Shown here: piece after piece, positions 27,301 to 39,650 of the stretch
How the letters are laid out: each line of letters begins with the position of its first letter
Numbering within the stretch: position 1 is the first letter of the stretch
Source: Lanius collurio
Lineage: Eukaryota > Chordata > Aves > Passeriformes > Laniidae
Direction of reading: 5' to 3'
DNA length: 64,000 nt
Assembly (NCBI GenBank): GCA_020086605.1
Contig: JACBWW010000046.1
Location: 4,949,811-5,013,810, forward strand
Notes under the pieces: model-generated
Databases searched by the model: none
Told to the model about the DNA's origin: nothing
The model's input: only the letters and a program-made list of their open reading frames with translations
Program-made: the position numbers and the translations under genes

Positions 27301-30300
27301 ACAATTAACTCTCTGCAGGCAGGTGGTCAGCCAGGAGATTCATTCTGACCATACATCTCAAAGGACAGGCCTGCCAGTTAGAAGAAGGGTAACTTGTTTG
27401 TAATTGACCCCTGAATACACTCAGAGTACACTTCTCCAGACAGCTGTGCTGCTTGTCCATGTCTCACCCGGTGCCTCCAGCCTGGCTTGATTCCAGACCA
27501 ACACCACACAGCCCTTTGTCCAGCCCCCAGTTCAGCCTTTAGGTGAACATCAGCCTGTGCTTTGCAGGTTCATCCCTGCTGCCACAGAGCAGCATCCAAC
27601 CATACCATGCATCCTGTTGGATTCTTCAAAGGCATCATCCTTTTTCACAGATGTCTCTTCCATCCTCAAGTAGTACTTTATGTTGGCATTTAAATACCAG
27701 CTGAGGTTCTCGTCAAACACATTGAAGAGAAGATAAAATTCTTTGTCGATGCCTTTCTATAATTACAATGATGGCTGTTAACTTTTAAAACATACCAATT
27801 AACTAACCTTAGAGCGAAAACTGTTTTGCTTGGCTCCCGTATTTCCCTTTATTTCAAAACATGGCTCATTGAGGGACAGGACTCTGACCCTTTACTAATG
27901 TTGAATGTTCCTCTTTTATTTCACAAAAGGCACCACTTGTACATTTTCTATGATATTTCATGAGACTAAAGCTAACAAAACTCAGCCAAGGCCATGAAGT
28001 CAGTGCCCTCTTCCTCCCCAACGCCTGCATGTAGGTGTCTGTCCAAACCAGACCCAAGACCAGAGCCCAGACATAAGGCAAGCTGATGACACTACACCCC
28101 TCCTGCCTCCTATCACAGGCCTAGACTGGGGATTTTTTAGTTACCCTAAACCATTGAGAGTGCTAATTCCTCTAAGAAATGCACTCCAAAGCATGGTGTT
28201 TCCCCACTAAAAGAACGCTGATGGTGTCCAGACTCTCCCACTGGTGTCACTGTCCCCAGCAGCACACAAGCAGCCAGCCTGCTGAGCAGGTGAGCAATTC
28301 CCAGGCCGCAGCACACAGGTACAGGAGAGTGGCCATGCACCTTCCACAATTAAGCATTCATTAAAGGTTTGCCTAGGATTGTGGAGCCAGAATTGCCACC
28401 CTAGGTGATTTTTCCCTGTCCTACATTTACAAAGGTCTGTCTCTTTTGCTTACACTCTTCCAATACCTGCCCATGTTTATCATTATCACAGCTCTTTCAC
28501 CTCGAGGGCTGTGTGTATTCCCAATCCTTTTTGGTGAGCAGATCCACATTTCTACCCTGGGTAGCATGTTGATTTCTTCTGCACCCCCAATTTAGTCACA
28601 TGGTGCCCGCACGGAATGTGAACTTCCCTTGGAAGGCTCTGGGGGCAGCAGTCCCCAGATCTGTCACTGCTCCACGAGCCACGCTGCTGGAAGCAGGGGT
28701 TTGATTTGCCATCTGCTGTCTCTCACAAGGCTCTGCTCCTCTGTCTGGTACCTCCCCAGGGATATCAATTTACTGTCTTCCCTAGACTTACTGCCAGGAA
28801 TAGACTACCCTTGAGTGAAATTCCAAGAGGAAATTCTGGCTGCCCTTCAGGTTTCACCTCTCCATCAAAAGCATAAGACTGACATGGATTTTCATGGGTT
28901 TTTTGTAGTCAGCTCTGCTTTAAAATTAACTTCTCTTGCAGAATAAATAAGGCTCACTCAAACATCAAAGCATTGTATCAGCCAAGCAGAACACCTGTAA
29001 GCAAAAATGTCTTTTCAGTGTTTCTGGGACTGCAGTGACTGTTCCACGTGCCTCTCTGAAAGCAGCCTGCTACATAAGCCTCAGGACAACAGTTACCTAC
29101 AAGGTAACTGTTCCAAGGCACAGCTGTCCATCTAAGTTTCTCCAGGAATTAAAAGCAGAACTCAGAAACTGTTTTGAGGGTAACTCTTGAGAGCCCAGAA
29201 TACTACTGGCCTTTCCCAGGTGAGACCTGGGCACCAGCTGTCCCAGCATTAACTTGCCCAACAACAAGGCTTTGATTTGACACTCCTGGACTTGCATTAC
29301 TGCACATTTGTTTTTATTATGCTCATTAATGTTTTGTTGATGCTTCCCTTCTCTACATGAAAGCAAAAATCTGGTAGGAATAGGATAGGAAAACCCCTTT
29401 ACCTGCTTGTTGTTGTCATCCAAAGTGCCTGACTTGCAGATGAGCAGAGGCCCCACTAAGCCTGAGCTGGAGTCTTTGACAGGATTTGCAGCTGAGCTGT
29501 ACATCCAGGTGAGACAGGGAGGGTCGCTGGATGTGGGCCCCACATGCCTTGGCACAGTCCAGCGGTATGTGAAGTTGTGCAGGGGCGCCACAGAAACCCC
29601 ATTCTGGGACAGGCCTTTGAAACAGGGATTACAGGGTTATTCCTGAGTCCCTGCACAAACTCAGCTACACCTCTGAAGGATGATAGGGGTGTACTCAAGA
29701 AAAGGCATCTACCAACCATCATGGTACCACATCCCTTCTGACGCCTTCCCATAGAACACCCCATGAGGCTGGATGCTGAAGGGCCAGGAGGCTTTGTTAA
29801 AAAATGTCACCAGGATGGTGTCTCCAACTTCAGCTTTGATCACTGGACCTAGAATATAGCAGAGAGCACATCAGCAACAAAGCATCTCCCCAGGCCATCA
29901 GGCAAATCAAAGCAGACAGGGCACCTTCCCCCAAGCTGCAGTGCCAAAGATGAGAGGCAGCAGGTGGCCTGGGCTTGATGCTGCTGAAGGGAGCTCAGTG
30001 GGAGCAGGGGCTGACAATGATTGTCTGAAAGCAGTCTGGGTCTACAGGAAAACTCAGAGAGGCATCTGCCCTCACAAAGGGAAGTAACAGAACAGCCAGA
30101 TGTGCTGGAATGCCCTCAGGAAAGGCCCATGTCTCTCCCCCCACCTAACACAAGGCCCCCTCAGCCTCCCAAAATATGTGCCTCAGAGGTATGAGATGTT
30201 CCAAGCCCACCAGAGTCTATAAGGCCATGACCCAGCCAGTCAGAGAGGATCTATGAGCCTTTACCATGCCTGTCCCCAAGCACCCATTCAGGAAAGAAAG

Positions 30301-33300
30301 CTCTCTGTGACAACATGGGGTTTGCAGCATGCCTTGAAGGGGCTCAGTCAAAAACACATAAGCAGGAGTGATCACTGTGACCTTTTTAGCTCTAGTCACA
30401 CATACTGTACTGTGTCCCTCAGCCCCTACCTCTAGAACACCTTCTGAATGACCCCTGAAGCCATTCTGTCCATTCTATCACCCTGCACCTTGGCTTGTTC
30501 CCTTTGCTCTCACATGTGAACTTTTGTGCCCCTCCCTGCCCCTCAAAATGAGCAGGCACGTACAGCCCTCTGACACTCCCAGCATCCTTCTCACAGACAC
30601 TGACAGAGGATTTGCGCTCCTGGATGATTCTCACCAAGTATTCCAAGATGTTTCTCTTCTTCTGATTGCTGCTTTTCCTCACGGAAGCTCTCATCAGTGT
30701 ATTCCACATACTTTGCCTTCCAATAGACACCCCCAATTCGGTAGAGGCTACGCTTGAAATACTGCTCAGCAGGACTAAATGCAAAAAGCATATGTCAAGT
30801 CATTTCATAGAAAAATCAGTCCTGTTTTCCTGCTTCCTCTGGCAAGGCCATCAGCATCTCCAAATCAAGCAGTATTTCAGTCAAGGACAGAACTTCTAGT
30901 TTGGAAGAAGTCCAACCTTGACTCTGCAAAGCTTTTTTGCTCTTACAGACTCATCTACCCGTGTGTTCAGGGAGTACCTGTTGCACATAGCCCTCTCCCA
31001 GGCTGTGATCAGCATCACTACACAAGATGTGCAAAGGACTGAACAAAACTGCAGTGCAGTCAGTGGGAAGGCAGAGCTAAAACTCCAACCTCTTCAGAAG
31101 CCTTTCCTGAAGAGCCCAGGGGACAGCCATAATCACAACTAAACAGCTGTAAAAGTATTTATTTCCTTTTCTACCACCCTCACCAAATATATGTAACAAG
31201 CCTTGCAGGAGAGGCAGTGCAGTTACAAGGCCAGCTCACAGGTCTAAGGTCTACAAGACTTGCTGCATGGCACTGGGTAAATAATTAATCACTCTGCATT
31301 TCCTCTTCTCCATCTGAGTAAGATATATTCTCTCCAATAGATTACTAGGGAAGAAGAATAATCTCTTTCAGTTAGCCAAAGCCTGAATGGGAAGCCTCTC
31401 AACTGCTATCACAGTTATCTGACTATGGGATGGAGGGCTGCCATTCAAGTCCCTGCATCTGTTTTCCCAGAAATTGCTTCCTGCAGCAATACCAGCCTGA
31501 GACCCATCTGCAGGCCAGCTCTGCCACCCTGTGTCTGCTGCACATGGGGCTTTTTGAATAGTTTCTCAAATAGATGAGTCTGTTCCTAGGTCAGGCATAG
31601 CAAGCAGAAATGAAGCCCAGAGACAAACGCAGCAGCTCACGCTGTACATCTGCTGGGACTCCTGCTGCCTATGGGTACAGCTGTGCCACACAGCGCTCTC
31701 ATGGGAGGGCCACAAGGTACCTATACTGCTCTCAGTGCAGTCTAGCTACAGCAGCCTTCCTTTCTAGATGGGATGATCAGCCTTCCCAGGAAATGTACTC
31801 CATGTGAGTAGCAGGTACTTATTTTGAAAATAAATTCCACATTTTCCTGAGCAGCCTTCCTGATCCACACCAGACTCCCTAAACACTGCCCAAGCCCACC
31901 AGCCTCTCACTTACCTGCCTGCATCGCTGAGCTGCTTCCCACTGATCTGGTCGAGCCCCGAGGGTCCGTAGTCCCACTGCACTTCCTTAGCAGCTATGTA
32001 GTATTTCCGAACTCTCCCTTTCAGGGTGGGTGCCGGAGCTTGCCGAGAACACGGCCGGACTTCATAGAGTGCCTCCATCCCAGCTGTCCAAGACATGAAG
32101 GTGGACACTCACTTCAGCCCCTCCAGCCAGCCTAACTCCAGCAGCCCCACCTTCCCTCTGCTGTCCCAAAAGGTACATGGATGGAAGAAGGCAAGTAACT
32201 CCACAGCAAGGAGTTTTGTGTCAGTGAGCAGAACTTCCAACCTTAGATATTGGATGCTACGGAAGTATGGACAGAGAGTGACTTGAGCTTTCTGCTGTCT
32301 TTAGATCATGCAAGTGCCTCTTACAGGGACCACAACTGCTAAGGCACTGCCTCATCTCAGCTTTCAGCTGTACCAAACATGGAACATCACACCATGATAC
32401 AAGTCACTCCCACCAAAGCTGCCCTGCACATTAGCAACCAGCCCACTGCAATTTTTACGAGACAAGGAGTCACCCACTCATCTGGGGACATTTGTCATGC
32501 CAAGGCACTGTTTCCTACCACAGTGTACATCATGTACATCAAAAACAGAGGACATAGAGTCCAGGACATATTCCACCCTCTGCCTTACCTTTTAGGTGAT
32601 CGTTGACCTGGCAGCTCAGCAGCCATCTCCCAGGGTTACTGGGGATCATATCTGCTGTAACAAAAGTGGCTGGGAAGAGGCTGGCCACATCTGTCCTGTG
32701 ACCTCGGATATTGAGTGTCTCTCCATGGAAGTACGCTGTGTGAACATCAATTTCATTGCCCATCCCGAAGAGGTGCCATGAAACATCATCCCCAGCACAC
32801 ATGGTCAGTTCAGGGAGGTTACCAAACATATAACCATTAATAGCTGCAAAACCAAGCAAGGCAAAATTAGAGAGCAGAAAACGGGCCTTCAGAGCTCCTG
32901 CCAGCAGGTGACAGCACATACATGATAGGAGGATGGACCTAACCAGAACTCCTCCTCCTCTTTTGCTTTGGAAAGCCCAGTACCACAGCTCATTCCTAAA
33001 ACAAAGGGTATATAAGCTCATTCAAGCCAAAGATAAAATCTAAGCAATTACTTCTGTTTTCTGGAGCCATTGCCCTGCCCCTGAGATATTAATAGCTCAG
33101 CATGTGATCTCAGAGCAGATCCTGGAGCACTGATACTCCTGAGTGTCTCAGCAGAGACACTGGCCTCACAGAGGTGACACTGACCATGCATTTTGTTGCT
33201 CTCCTGAAATTCCTCATCTTCTTTGTCTACAGAGCCAGGATCTGTGCAGAATGATGCTATGTTCTCATCCAGGTACCAGCTTAGGTTCTCATCCACCACA

Positions 33301-36300
33301 CTGAACATCAGAAAGAAATCAACATCCACATCCTGGCGTCTTTGAGAGCTGCCAGTCAGTATTCCTGAGGTGAAAGGAGAGAGGAATGAATGCAGAAAAT
33401 CATCCATCAAGCAAGAGATTAAAACAGCAGTAGCAGAGTAAGTCTTGTCACATGAGTTGGAGAAGACAGATGCTTTCCCACTATCCTCACAGCTCACTCC
33501 AGAGTGGCGAGCTCACCCTTTTCAATTCATCCCTGCCAATACAGTTCTCTCCCAAGCAGCTCTGCCACTGCATGGTTCAACTACATCTTCAGTCTTCTCA
33601 CTCTTGCTGAAACCAACCAGTCACCATGTTTTTCATACACAAACTAGATCTTGGACAAGAATCTTGCTTTTGAAATGGATTCTACCAGCTCTCTTGGATC
33701 AAGAGGCCTGCAAGCTCACCTGCCCAACCACTAAGGGATAAAGACAATGAAGTGACCAGAATCCAGCAAGAACCTGTCCTCTCTAATCAAGCTGCATTTC
33801 CCCCTGAAGCTGGGAGCTGCATACCAGAGTATCTTCACATTCTGTCCCTATTCATGTTACTACAAACCTTTACATTATGGAACTGCAGTCCTCAGCTGCT
33901 TTCTCTTGGTGTTTTTACCTTTTTTACATGTAAGTAATGGCCCAATCAATCCAGATGCAATGTCCCTTGGTGCATCAATATGAGAGTGGTAGATCCAGGT
34001 CAAGCAGTTTGGGTCATCAGCAGTTGGACTGTGATCTTCAGGGACAGTCCAAGTATAGGTGTAATTGCTTCCTGGGAAAACAGCATCATCCTTCTTCTGA
34101 TCCTGGGGGGACATATCAGGATACAGGGATCCTAGAACAATTGAGCAATCACAACATCCATTCAAGAAGAGCCAAGATGCCCACACATGTAACCTTATAC
34201 TGAGCTGAGACTCACCATCCCAAGGCTGAAATAGTGTTTAATCATCACTTCCTCAAAGAGGCACTGAGGCAACTTGCCCAGTAAACAGGTCAGCACAGAG
34301 TCAGCAGGATTATCTCCATTCTGCCTAGTGCTGCTTTGCCTTCAATTCTGCACTGTGCCCCCACAGCCAGTCTCTCTACAACCTCTAGAGCTGATCAGTG
34401 TTTTGGAGGTTCTAAAATCAAGAAACCTAGGCCCAGGTCAGGACTCCAGCCCCATGACCCTACTAACCCAACACCCAAACGCAGTTGCTTTCCAGCTGGG
34501 GCTTTATGGACAGTTCTCCTCCATGCATAGTTCTAAGTTCCCAGTGAGAAAAAACTGTCTCCATGATGGCAGTAGCTCATTTACCTTCAGAGTCCTTTTC
34601 GTAGAAAACACCATGAGGATGGATTGTATACGGTCGAGTAGCAAAATTTTTTAGGTGCACTTTAATGGTATCCCCCACTTCTGCTCGGATGACAGGTCCA
34701 AGGAACCCCAGCCAGCCAGGTTTGGGGATCTCAGTGGTGTACGTGGAATCCGTATATTGCTTATAGACAGATTTCTTGTACATGCTTCCCACCCTATCTC
34801 TCCCAGACTGCAGGAACACTGAGGCCTGGCTGTTGAATTCAAAGGGAAAGGCACTATGAGTCATCATTATATGCAGCAGCTGGTCAATACTGCAGCAGAG
34901 TGATGGTGGCACTCCCCTCTCCCAGGTACAGCCGAAAGCCTTTGCTTTAGAGAACCCTGGGATGTTCTAAGTCACTCATGCATGGCCATAACCTCAACCC
35001 CAGCGCTTCACCAAAAGACAAAACATTCACCCCTGAACTGTGCCCTGCAAACAAGAAATGGGAAGGACAGTACTTCCCAGACAATCCCATGTAGGTGTCG
35101 CAGGGAGCACACTTCTCATGCCTCCTTCAGCCTTCACTGGGCTCTTCAAAACACACTTCAATTCCTTTGTGGCATTTCCAGCTAAATCACAAGGCAGGTG
35201 GAGTGGAGTGAGGAAGTTTCCTGAGTTCTCTGGCCAAAATTTGAAGTCTGAAAGATGATTCTCTACTTAGGAGTTTCCAAATTCCTTCCAGAGTGGCAGA
35301 TGAGTACAGCAGGTACATGCCCAGCAGGTAACCAGCTTCCAGAGTAAAAACCTCATACAGGTACTAAAGTTTAACTCTCAAGCACATTTGCTCTTTATAG
35401 GTAATTCTTAATAGATAAGAGATGAATCACAGTCCAGGTATTAGTGGAAGTAGCCTAAACGAGAGCCAAGGTCACTCCCCTCACTTCCCCCTTCGGATCA
35501 ATCACCTGCAGTAATAGGGCAGCCCTGGAAGGGAGGTAAATTCTAATGCACATCTCAGAGAATGAACGACTGAGACCCAAATATTAAGCATTGACCTTAT
35601 CATTCAAAAACGGGCAGGGCTTGGCTCTGGTTATACAATCCAGAGTTCAGCCCTTTGCCAAGTCAGCCCCACAGCCATTATCAGCAAAGAGTTAAGGACA
35701 ATTCACACTTTGTTTTACAGATGTGCCTCTTTTCCCCCACACAGTCCATTTCTTCCCAACAAAAAACCTTCTTGAAATATTTTGATAGGGGTACTATCAA
35801 TCATATTAACATCACATCCCTTTCTAATTGTCAGCAATATCATTTCTACAATCATTGTACAAATAGGTCCCATTAGCTAATTGTTTTTAAATTGCTTTTA
35901 AGTTCAGTGGTCCTAAATTTCATTTCCGTTTCTTCATGTATTATGAGAGAAACCAAACAAAATCCACTGCATTCATGATCATCACTTCAGGAGTCAGTGG
36001 TAACATATTTATTAATCCTGAATTTTGAGGTGTTTCCTGTGAACTAATTTACATCTATACAGCATCTCCAGAGAACAGAGACTTTTCCATGCTAAACTGA
36101 CAGACCTTGCTGTTTCTGCACACCCTGCCTGTTCCCACTGTGCTGTTTCTGAAAGAGGTGTCTGAACCTGAGTGTTAGTTATTATGGAGGGATAGAGGAC
36201 TGAGAGCAAGTCAAGGAATACCAGCTATTTGCCACAGAAAATGAGGGCAGAAAAAAAAGCACAAATGCCTTCAAAATGCTATGGAAAGCTATTGAAAAAC

Positions 36301-37099
36301 AAAACAAACCACGCACACAAAAAAACACCAACCAAAAAAAAATTTGATGTTTTGAAAGCTAAACCAGAAACACTGTTTGTGTAGTAACTCAAACCAATTA
36401 TTGCTGTTTCCAGATTTACTTTAGCAAGAAAAACAAAAATGTTTTTCAAACAGTCCCTAAAATCTCATGCAGGAAGTCCCACTAAGTCTAAGGCTTGAAA
36501 TTCCACTGAAACAAAAACAAGCTGGCTCTGTGAAGTCATTTATAAAAAGATGAAAAGTCATCATGCTTCAGGATAAACAAGCTGATCACCAGCTGGAACT
36601 AAGCAAAATGAAACTCCAGGGTAGAGCATTGCAAAATCTGGACTATTTTAGAACAATCTGTTCTGTATCTGCTGTATTTTTTGTTCCCTGTTTGTTTTAC
36701 ATCTACTTCTCTCCAGTGTACGGGCTCTGGACACTCCAGACTAACCATCCCTTTTCCCACTGACAGGGGTTTTATCACAGGAGCATAAAAAAAGTTAAAC
36801 ATTAAGCTCATAAAGATCAGAATCTATGGGACTGTGTCTCTTGCTTGCTCAGATGCCCCAAAATAACTGCATGAAATTACTCATCAAAGGACAGCTTAAA
36901 GCCCTTCCCAGACTAAACTCTGTTAGAAGCAAACGTACCGGTTGTGTGCAATACTCTGGTTCATGAGCACATTCCTCCCCATTGGAGCATAGTTCCAGTT
37001 CACCTCACGGATCCCCAGGTAATAGACTCGGGTGACACCCCCAGCAAACGTGGGTGACAGCATGGGGATGCACAGCAGTAAGCACCAGACTGATGCCAT
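18118..37099 (-). CDS. HEPH: Hephaestin, membrane-anchored multicopper ferroxidase (complete, 20 coding exons)
   Basis: Hephaestin oxidises Fe(II) to Fe(III) at the basolateral membrane of enterocytes and other cells so that iron exported by ferroportin can load onto transferrin. The 20 exons join in phase to 3,462 bases, 1,153 residues, close to the mammalian length. A signal peptide (about residues 1-19) is followed by six cupredoxin domains in three pairs. Trinuclear-cluster ligands are H124/H126, H184/H186, H1000/H1002 and H1042/H1044. The domain 6 type 1 site is H997, C1043, H1048 and M1053 in [12 protein letters not shown]. Type 1 sites also survive in domain 2 (H301, C344, H349, M354) and domain 4 (H654, C697, H702, M707). 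A membrane helix (1099-1125) is followed by a short basic tail with [15 protein letters not shown]. The membrane anchor and the neighbours HSF3 and VSIG4 favour HEPH over ceruloplasmin or HEPHL1. No frameshift or stop was seen. Confidence 0.97.
18455..18635 (+). mobile_element. CR1 LINE 3' end, in HEPH intron 19
   Basis: A 5'-truncated CR1 non-LTR retrotransposon. It matches the usual CR1 end: CCATCCCTGGAAGTGTTCAA, then GGTCAGACTCAATGATCTTA and GAGGTCTTTTCCAACCTCAA with a terminal ATGATTCAATGA repeat. It runs opposite to HEPH. Confidence 0.85.
20355..20387 (-). CDS. HEPH: HEPH coding exon 19: 33-base juxtamembrane microexon
   Basis: Encodes about 11 residues ([11 protein letters not shown]) between domain 6 and the membrane helix. 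The acceptor is CTTTCAG. The donor chosen here, CCCAG/GTATGG, is the one that keeps exon 20 in frame. A second donor, GTGAGT, lies inside the exon 16 bases earlier and would shift the frame. Confidence 0.78.
21085..21247 (-). CDS. HEPH: HEPH coding exon 18: domain 6, HCH copper signature
   Basis: Encodes residues 1010-1063. [17 protein letters not shown] contains H1042, C1043, H1044, H1048 and M1053, the electron-transfer HCH bridge between type 1 and type 3 copper. Ends in phase 1 at GTAGGG. Confidence 0.96.
21615..21754 (-). CDS. HEPH: HEPH coding exon 17: domain 6, type 1/2/3 copper histidines
   Basis: Encodes residues 963-1009. [14 protein letters not shown] holds H997 (type 1 copper) and H1000 and H1002 (trinuclear cluster), the HxxHxH signature of multicopper oxidases. 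Confidence 0.96.
23146..23371 (-). CDS. HEPH: HEPH coding exon 16: end of domain 5, start of domain 6
   Basis: Encodes residues 888-962. [16 protein letters not shown] ends domain 5; [18 protein letters not shown] and ESNKMH begin domain 6. Confidence 0.95.
24116..24222 (-). CDS. HEPH: HEPH coding exon 15: domain 5
   Basis: Encodes residues 852-887, with [20 protein letters not shown] and [11 protein letters not shown] in place of the HSH motif. Ends in phase 0 at AAG/GTAAAA. Confidence 0.93.
25103..25234 (-). CDS. HEPH: HEPH coding exon 14: domain 5, unpaired HAH motif
   Basis: Encodes residues 808-851. YSIHAHGV keeps H834 and H836 although domain 5 is not part of the trinuclear cluster. 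[20 protein letters not shown] precedes it. Confidence 0.94.
26120..26259 (-). CDS. HEPH: HEPH coding exon 13: domain 5
   Basis: Encodes residues 761-807, with [20 protein letters not shown] and GDEHLGILG, the counterpart of exon 7. Phase 2 in, phase 1 out. Confidence 0.94.
26524..26734 (-). CDS. HEPH: HEPH coding exon 12: domain 4 type 1 site, start of domain 5
   Basis: Encodes residues 691-760. [16 protein letters not shown] carries C697, H702 and M707. [20 protein letters not shown] opens domain 5. Ends in phase 2. Confidence 0.94.
27074..27286 (-). CDS. HEPH: HEPH coding exon 11: domain 4
   Basis: Encodes residues 620-690. [13 protein letters not shown] is followed by [14 protein letters not shown], where H654 is a type 1 copper ligand. 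Flanked by a CCAG acceptor and a GTGAGT donor. Confidence 0.94.
27606..27756 (-). CDS. HEPH: HEPH coding exon 10: start of domain 4
   Basis: Encodes residues 570-619. [18 protein letters not shown] and EESNRMH mirror exons 4 and 16, showing the internal triplication of the protein. Confidence 0.94.
29403..29614 (-). CDS. HEPH: HEPH coding exon 9: domain 3 end
   Basis: Encodes residues 499-569, with [20 protein letters not shown], then [14 protein letters not shown] in place of the HSH motif, and [10 protein letters not shown]. Ends in phase 0 at CAG/GTAAAG. Confidence 0.94.
29717..29848 (-). CDS. HEPH: HEPH coding exon 8: domain 3, no catalytic HxH
   Basis: Encodes residues 455-498. Domain 3 has FSIQPHGV, with Gln481 where domain 1 has a copper-binding His. 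This agrees with the trinuclear cluster lying only between domains 1 and 6. The donor is GTTGGT, weaker than its neighbours. Confidence 0.93.
30635..30774 (-). CDS. HEPH: HEPH coding exon 7: domain 3
   Basis: Encodes residues 408-454, with [20 protein letters not shown] and an acidic, Glu-rich stretch before HLGILG. The acceptor is GCATTTAG, the donor GTGAGA. Confidence 0.93.
31915..32083 (-). CDS. HEPH: HEPH coding exon 6: end of domain 2, start of domain 3
   Basis: Encodes residues 352-407. AGMEALYEV ends domain 2 and [18 protein letters not shown] opens domain 3. Ends in phase 2 at a strong GTAAGT donor. Confidence 0.94.
32589..32843 (-). CDS. HEPH: HEPH coding exon 5: domain 2, type 1 copper site
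   Basis: Encodes residues 267-351. [26 protein letters not shown] (H301) and [11 protein letters not shown] (C344, H349) form the type 1 site, which is completed by M354 in the next exon. Confidence 0.95.
33185..33364 (-). CDS. HEPH: HEPH coding exon 4: start of domain 2
   Basis: Encodes residues 207-266, including [19 protein letters not shown] and ESNKMH, which open an even-numbered domain in this family. Phase 1 at both ends. Confidence 0.94.
33919..34131 (-). CDS. HEPH: HEPH coding exon 3: domain 1, HSH copper ligands
   Basis: Encodes residues 136-206. [13 protein letters not shown] supplies trinuclear-cluster ligands H184 and H186. [11 protein letters not shown] is the conserved end of an odd-numbered cupredoxin domain. 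Confidence 0.95.
34585..34829 (-). CDS. HEPH: HEPH coding exon 2: domain 1, HPH copper ligands
   Basis: Encodes residues 54-135. It carries [18 protein letters not shown], typical of the family, and YTIHPHGV, whose H124 and H126 bind the trinuclear copper cluster. The acceptor is CAACAG; it ends in phase 1 at GTAAAT. Confidence 0.95.
36939..37099 (-). CDS. HEPH: HEPH coding exon 1: start codon and signal peptide
   Basis: Encodes residues 1-53, beginning [19 protein letters not shown], a hydrophobic signal peptide, then the first strand of cupredoxin domain 1 ([17 protein letters not shown]). It ends at a GTACGT donor in phase 2. Two acceptor-like sites lie just upstream of the ATG (exon start at 37105 or 37135), so this exon is probably preceded by a noncoding exon. 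Confidence 0.93.
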
Positions 37100-39650
37100 C
37101 GCAGCCTGAAGGGAAGGTGTTTTTGGAGGCTACACCTATTTGGGAAAAACAAAAACAATGAAACAGAATATGACAATTTGGTTTGAGTGCTGGACACTTT
37201 GAGAGAGTATGAAGAAATCAGGTGTAAGTCCTATTGGGATCATTACTCAAATATTCAAGAAGGAAATCACTCTGTAACAAAATTAACACATAAGATGGAT
37301 GGGGATCATGCCTTGGTAATGAGTGCCCAATACCAAATGTGGTGCTCTCATAATAATTTAATTAACTATTTTTTCACTAACACTCGCATTCCAAATCATC
37401 TTACAAGTCCACGTACAAAGCTCAAGGAAATAGTCGTGAGCAATGATGTGTATATTTTAAACTGTCACCAAGATCCTTCTACTCTAAGTTACCTGAGGAA
37501 GTACAATTTAGTCACCATGAAATAATTCTAAATTTTAATTTCTTTAAAGATGGCTCTTAGGGAGCAGCTATCTATAACCCAGGAGTGCATCTCAAATGGG
37601 CTGTACAAGATTTTTCCTTTCTGTTCCATTATCTTCCCCATAATTTTGACCACTAAATAGCTTACTTATAAAACTTCCAATTGAAACCAAGATTGTTGGG
37701 AATAAGCATCAGAAATACTCTAAAGAGAGTTGGGAAAAGGTTGGGGAAACTGTCCGAAATCATCAAACACAGGCTCAAAGAACCACCTGTATGAAGGAGA
37801 AGCTGATGCAATATGGGGCAGTAGAATTACACCAAAAGATAAGGAAGGATTAAACTGAATTGAAAAACCACATGAAAATTACTATGAAAGGTCTCACCCA
37901 ATGATACCCTTAACAAAGCTGAATGTACCCAACAAACAAACTGCACCTAAACCAGATGTTGAGATACAGCTCTTGAGACATATAACAGAAACTCAGAACA
38001 GCAGAGAGAAACAGAAAGCAAAAGAATGAGAAACATGACCTAGCAAGAAAACTCAAAAGAATCAGTTTTCCTTTTCATACAGAAAGAGGTGGTGACAACA
38101 CCATGGCAAAGGTATTCCATAAAGAGACTGTCATCATTTATTTTTACTGTCTTTGTAACAGCAACATGAATGGATAAGGCTTGTCTGCAGCAAAGCTGGA
38201 TATTCTGTAAGCTTTCTATCAGCACAGTGTCACACAGAGCTACTTTGAAAGTGCTAATAACATCTGATACCCAAGAGACATCATTCAACCCCAGTACATG
38301 GCAATGGATTAGGCACCTTCCAAAGCTTCACTTCTTCATTTCCAAATACGCGGTGCTATTCTCAGAAGCTAACAATAATCGAGTATTGCTGTCTCTAGTC
38401 ATTAAATTGGGCTAAGTTTGGAGACACCTTCTTCCCCTCCTTTCTCAGAAGCGAGCTGTAGGGATCTCCAAACCTGAGATGTTTTGGATCCATCAGCAGA
38501 TCTGCTCCAGTGGCTCCACCAGCCAGTCCCCTTCAGAAGCTCCTGGTCATACATCTGATGAAACTGAGATACAGAACAGCCCCTTCCCTGCGGCTTCAGC
38601 AGTGTGGGAACAACAGCAGCACACTGGCTTGTGCCCACCCCTACACACCACTCCATCACCAACCTTATTCCCTGCTGCTGCTGCTCCAGGACCTGCTGCT
38701 GTTCACAAGGAGGTAAAATAACTTTTTTGACTCACTCTATGCCAAAAAAGGACTCAAAGGAAGGAGTTTGGAACGCTGTACCTGTGCTGTTTCACACAGC
38801 AGAGCAGCAAAAGTCAGTGGTGGCAGCAATGTGAAAAGAAACAGCAGCACCAGTCCTCAGCCTGAAACCTGCCACCCTGCCAACACACGCCCCGAGGGAA
38901 GGGCAGCGGGATGCTCCTGACTCAGCCCAAGCTGTGGCCTTCGTGTCAACTCAGGGCAAAGTACGCGGGAGTTTCCGGCGCACAGGGTGGCCTCCTCAAG
39001 GCCCGGGAGCCGCCGAGCCCCGGCAGCCAGAGCAGGCTGGTCTTTGTGTGCTCTCATCTCGATGGTTTGTGCAGGCAGCACCACACCGCGGGAGAACAGC
39101 GGCTCTCAAAGCTGGTTCTGAGAACTGCCCATGGAGACAAGTCCCCCCATGCCAGCCCAAGATGCCTGCGTGAGTCCCTGCTCAGCGCCCCGAACCTCCG
39201 CACGGCAGCGCCGCGACACCCCTCGGGGCAGGGACACAGCCACGAGTCGTGGCATTCCAAGTGCTCTGCGGTTTGCTCGGCCACTGAAGAGTCACGGACA
39301 AGCCTTTGGGACAGCCTTACTAAAGCTTTACAAGAGTCTCACCTGGACTCTGCCTGGAGTTTGACCACAACATCGCACACACCTCTGAGGTAATTGCAGG
39401 GAACAGCAAAAAATATCCCTGAATGCAGATGTAGCAGATGACACAAAGTCTGTGCTCAAATTCCCTTCACAGTAACTAATCACCATCTGGTTACTCGACT
39501 AGTACAAGGTGAAGGTAGTTAAATTGGTTTCAAACGTTGGGGTTTTTTCAATTTTTCTTCGATAGTAACAATTGCCTTGATTAAAAAAAAAAGAAAAAAA
39601 AAAAAAACAAGGAAGAAAACCAACCCAAATTTTATATTACATCCATCCCT
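37100..39650 (-). other. Probable HEPH 5' untranslated region and first intron
   Basis: No coding sequence recognised. Minus-strand acceptor-like sites just upstream of the HEPH ATG and a donor in the CpG island near 40309 suggest that this is the first intron of HEPH. An A-rich run lies around 39581-39607. Several open frames in the GC-rich part from 38.9 kb show no family signature. Confidence 0.5.

Noticed and set aside
18118..37099. Ceruloplasmin or HEPHL1 instead of hephaestin
   Set aside because: The C-terminal membrane helix with an [11 protein letters not shown] tail excludes ceruloplasmin, and the neighbours HSF3 and VSIG4 fit HEPH, not HEPHL1 (which neighbours PANX1 and VSTM5).
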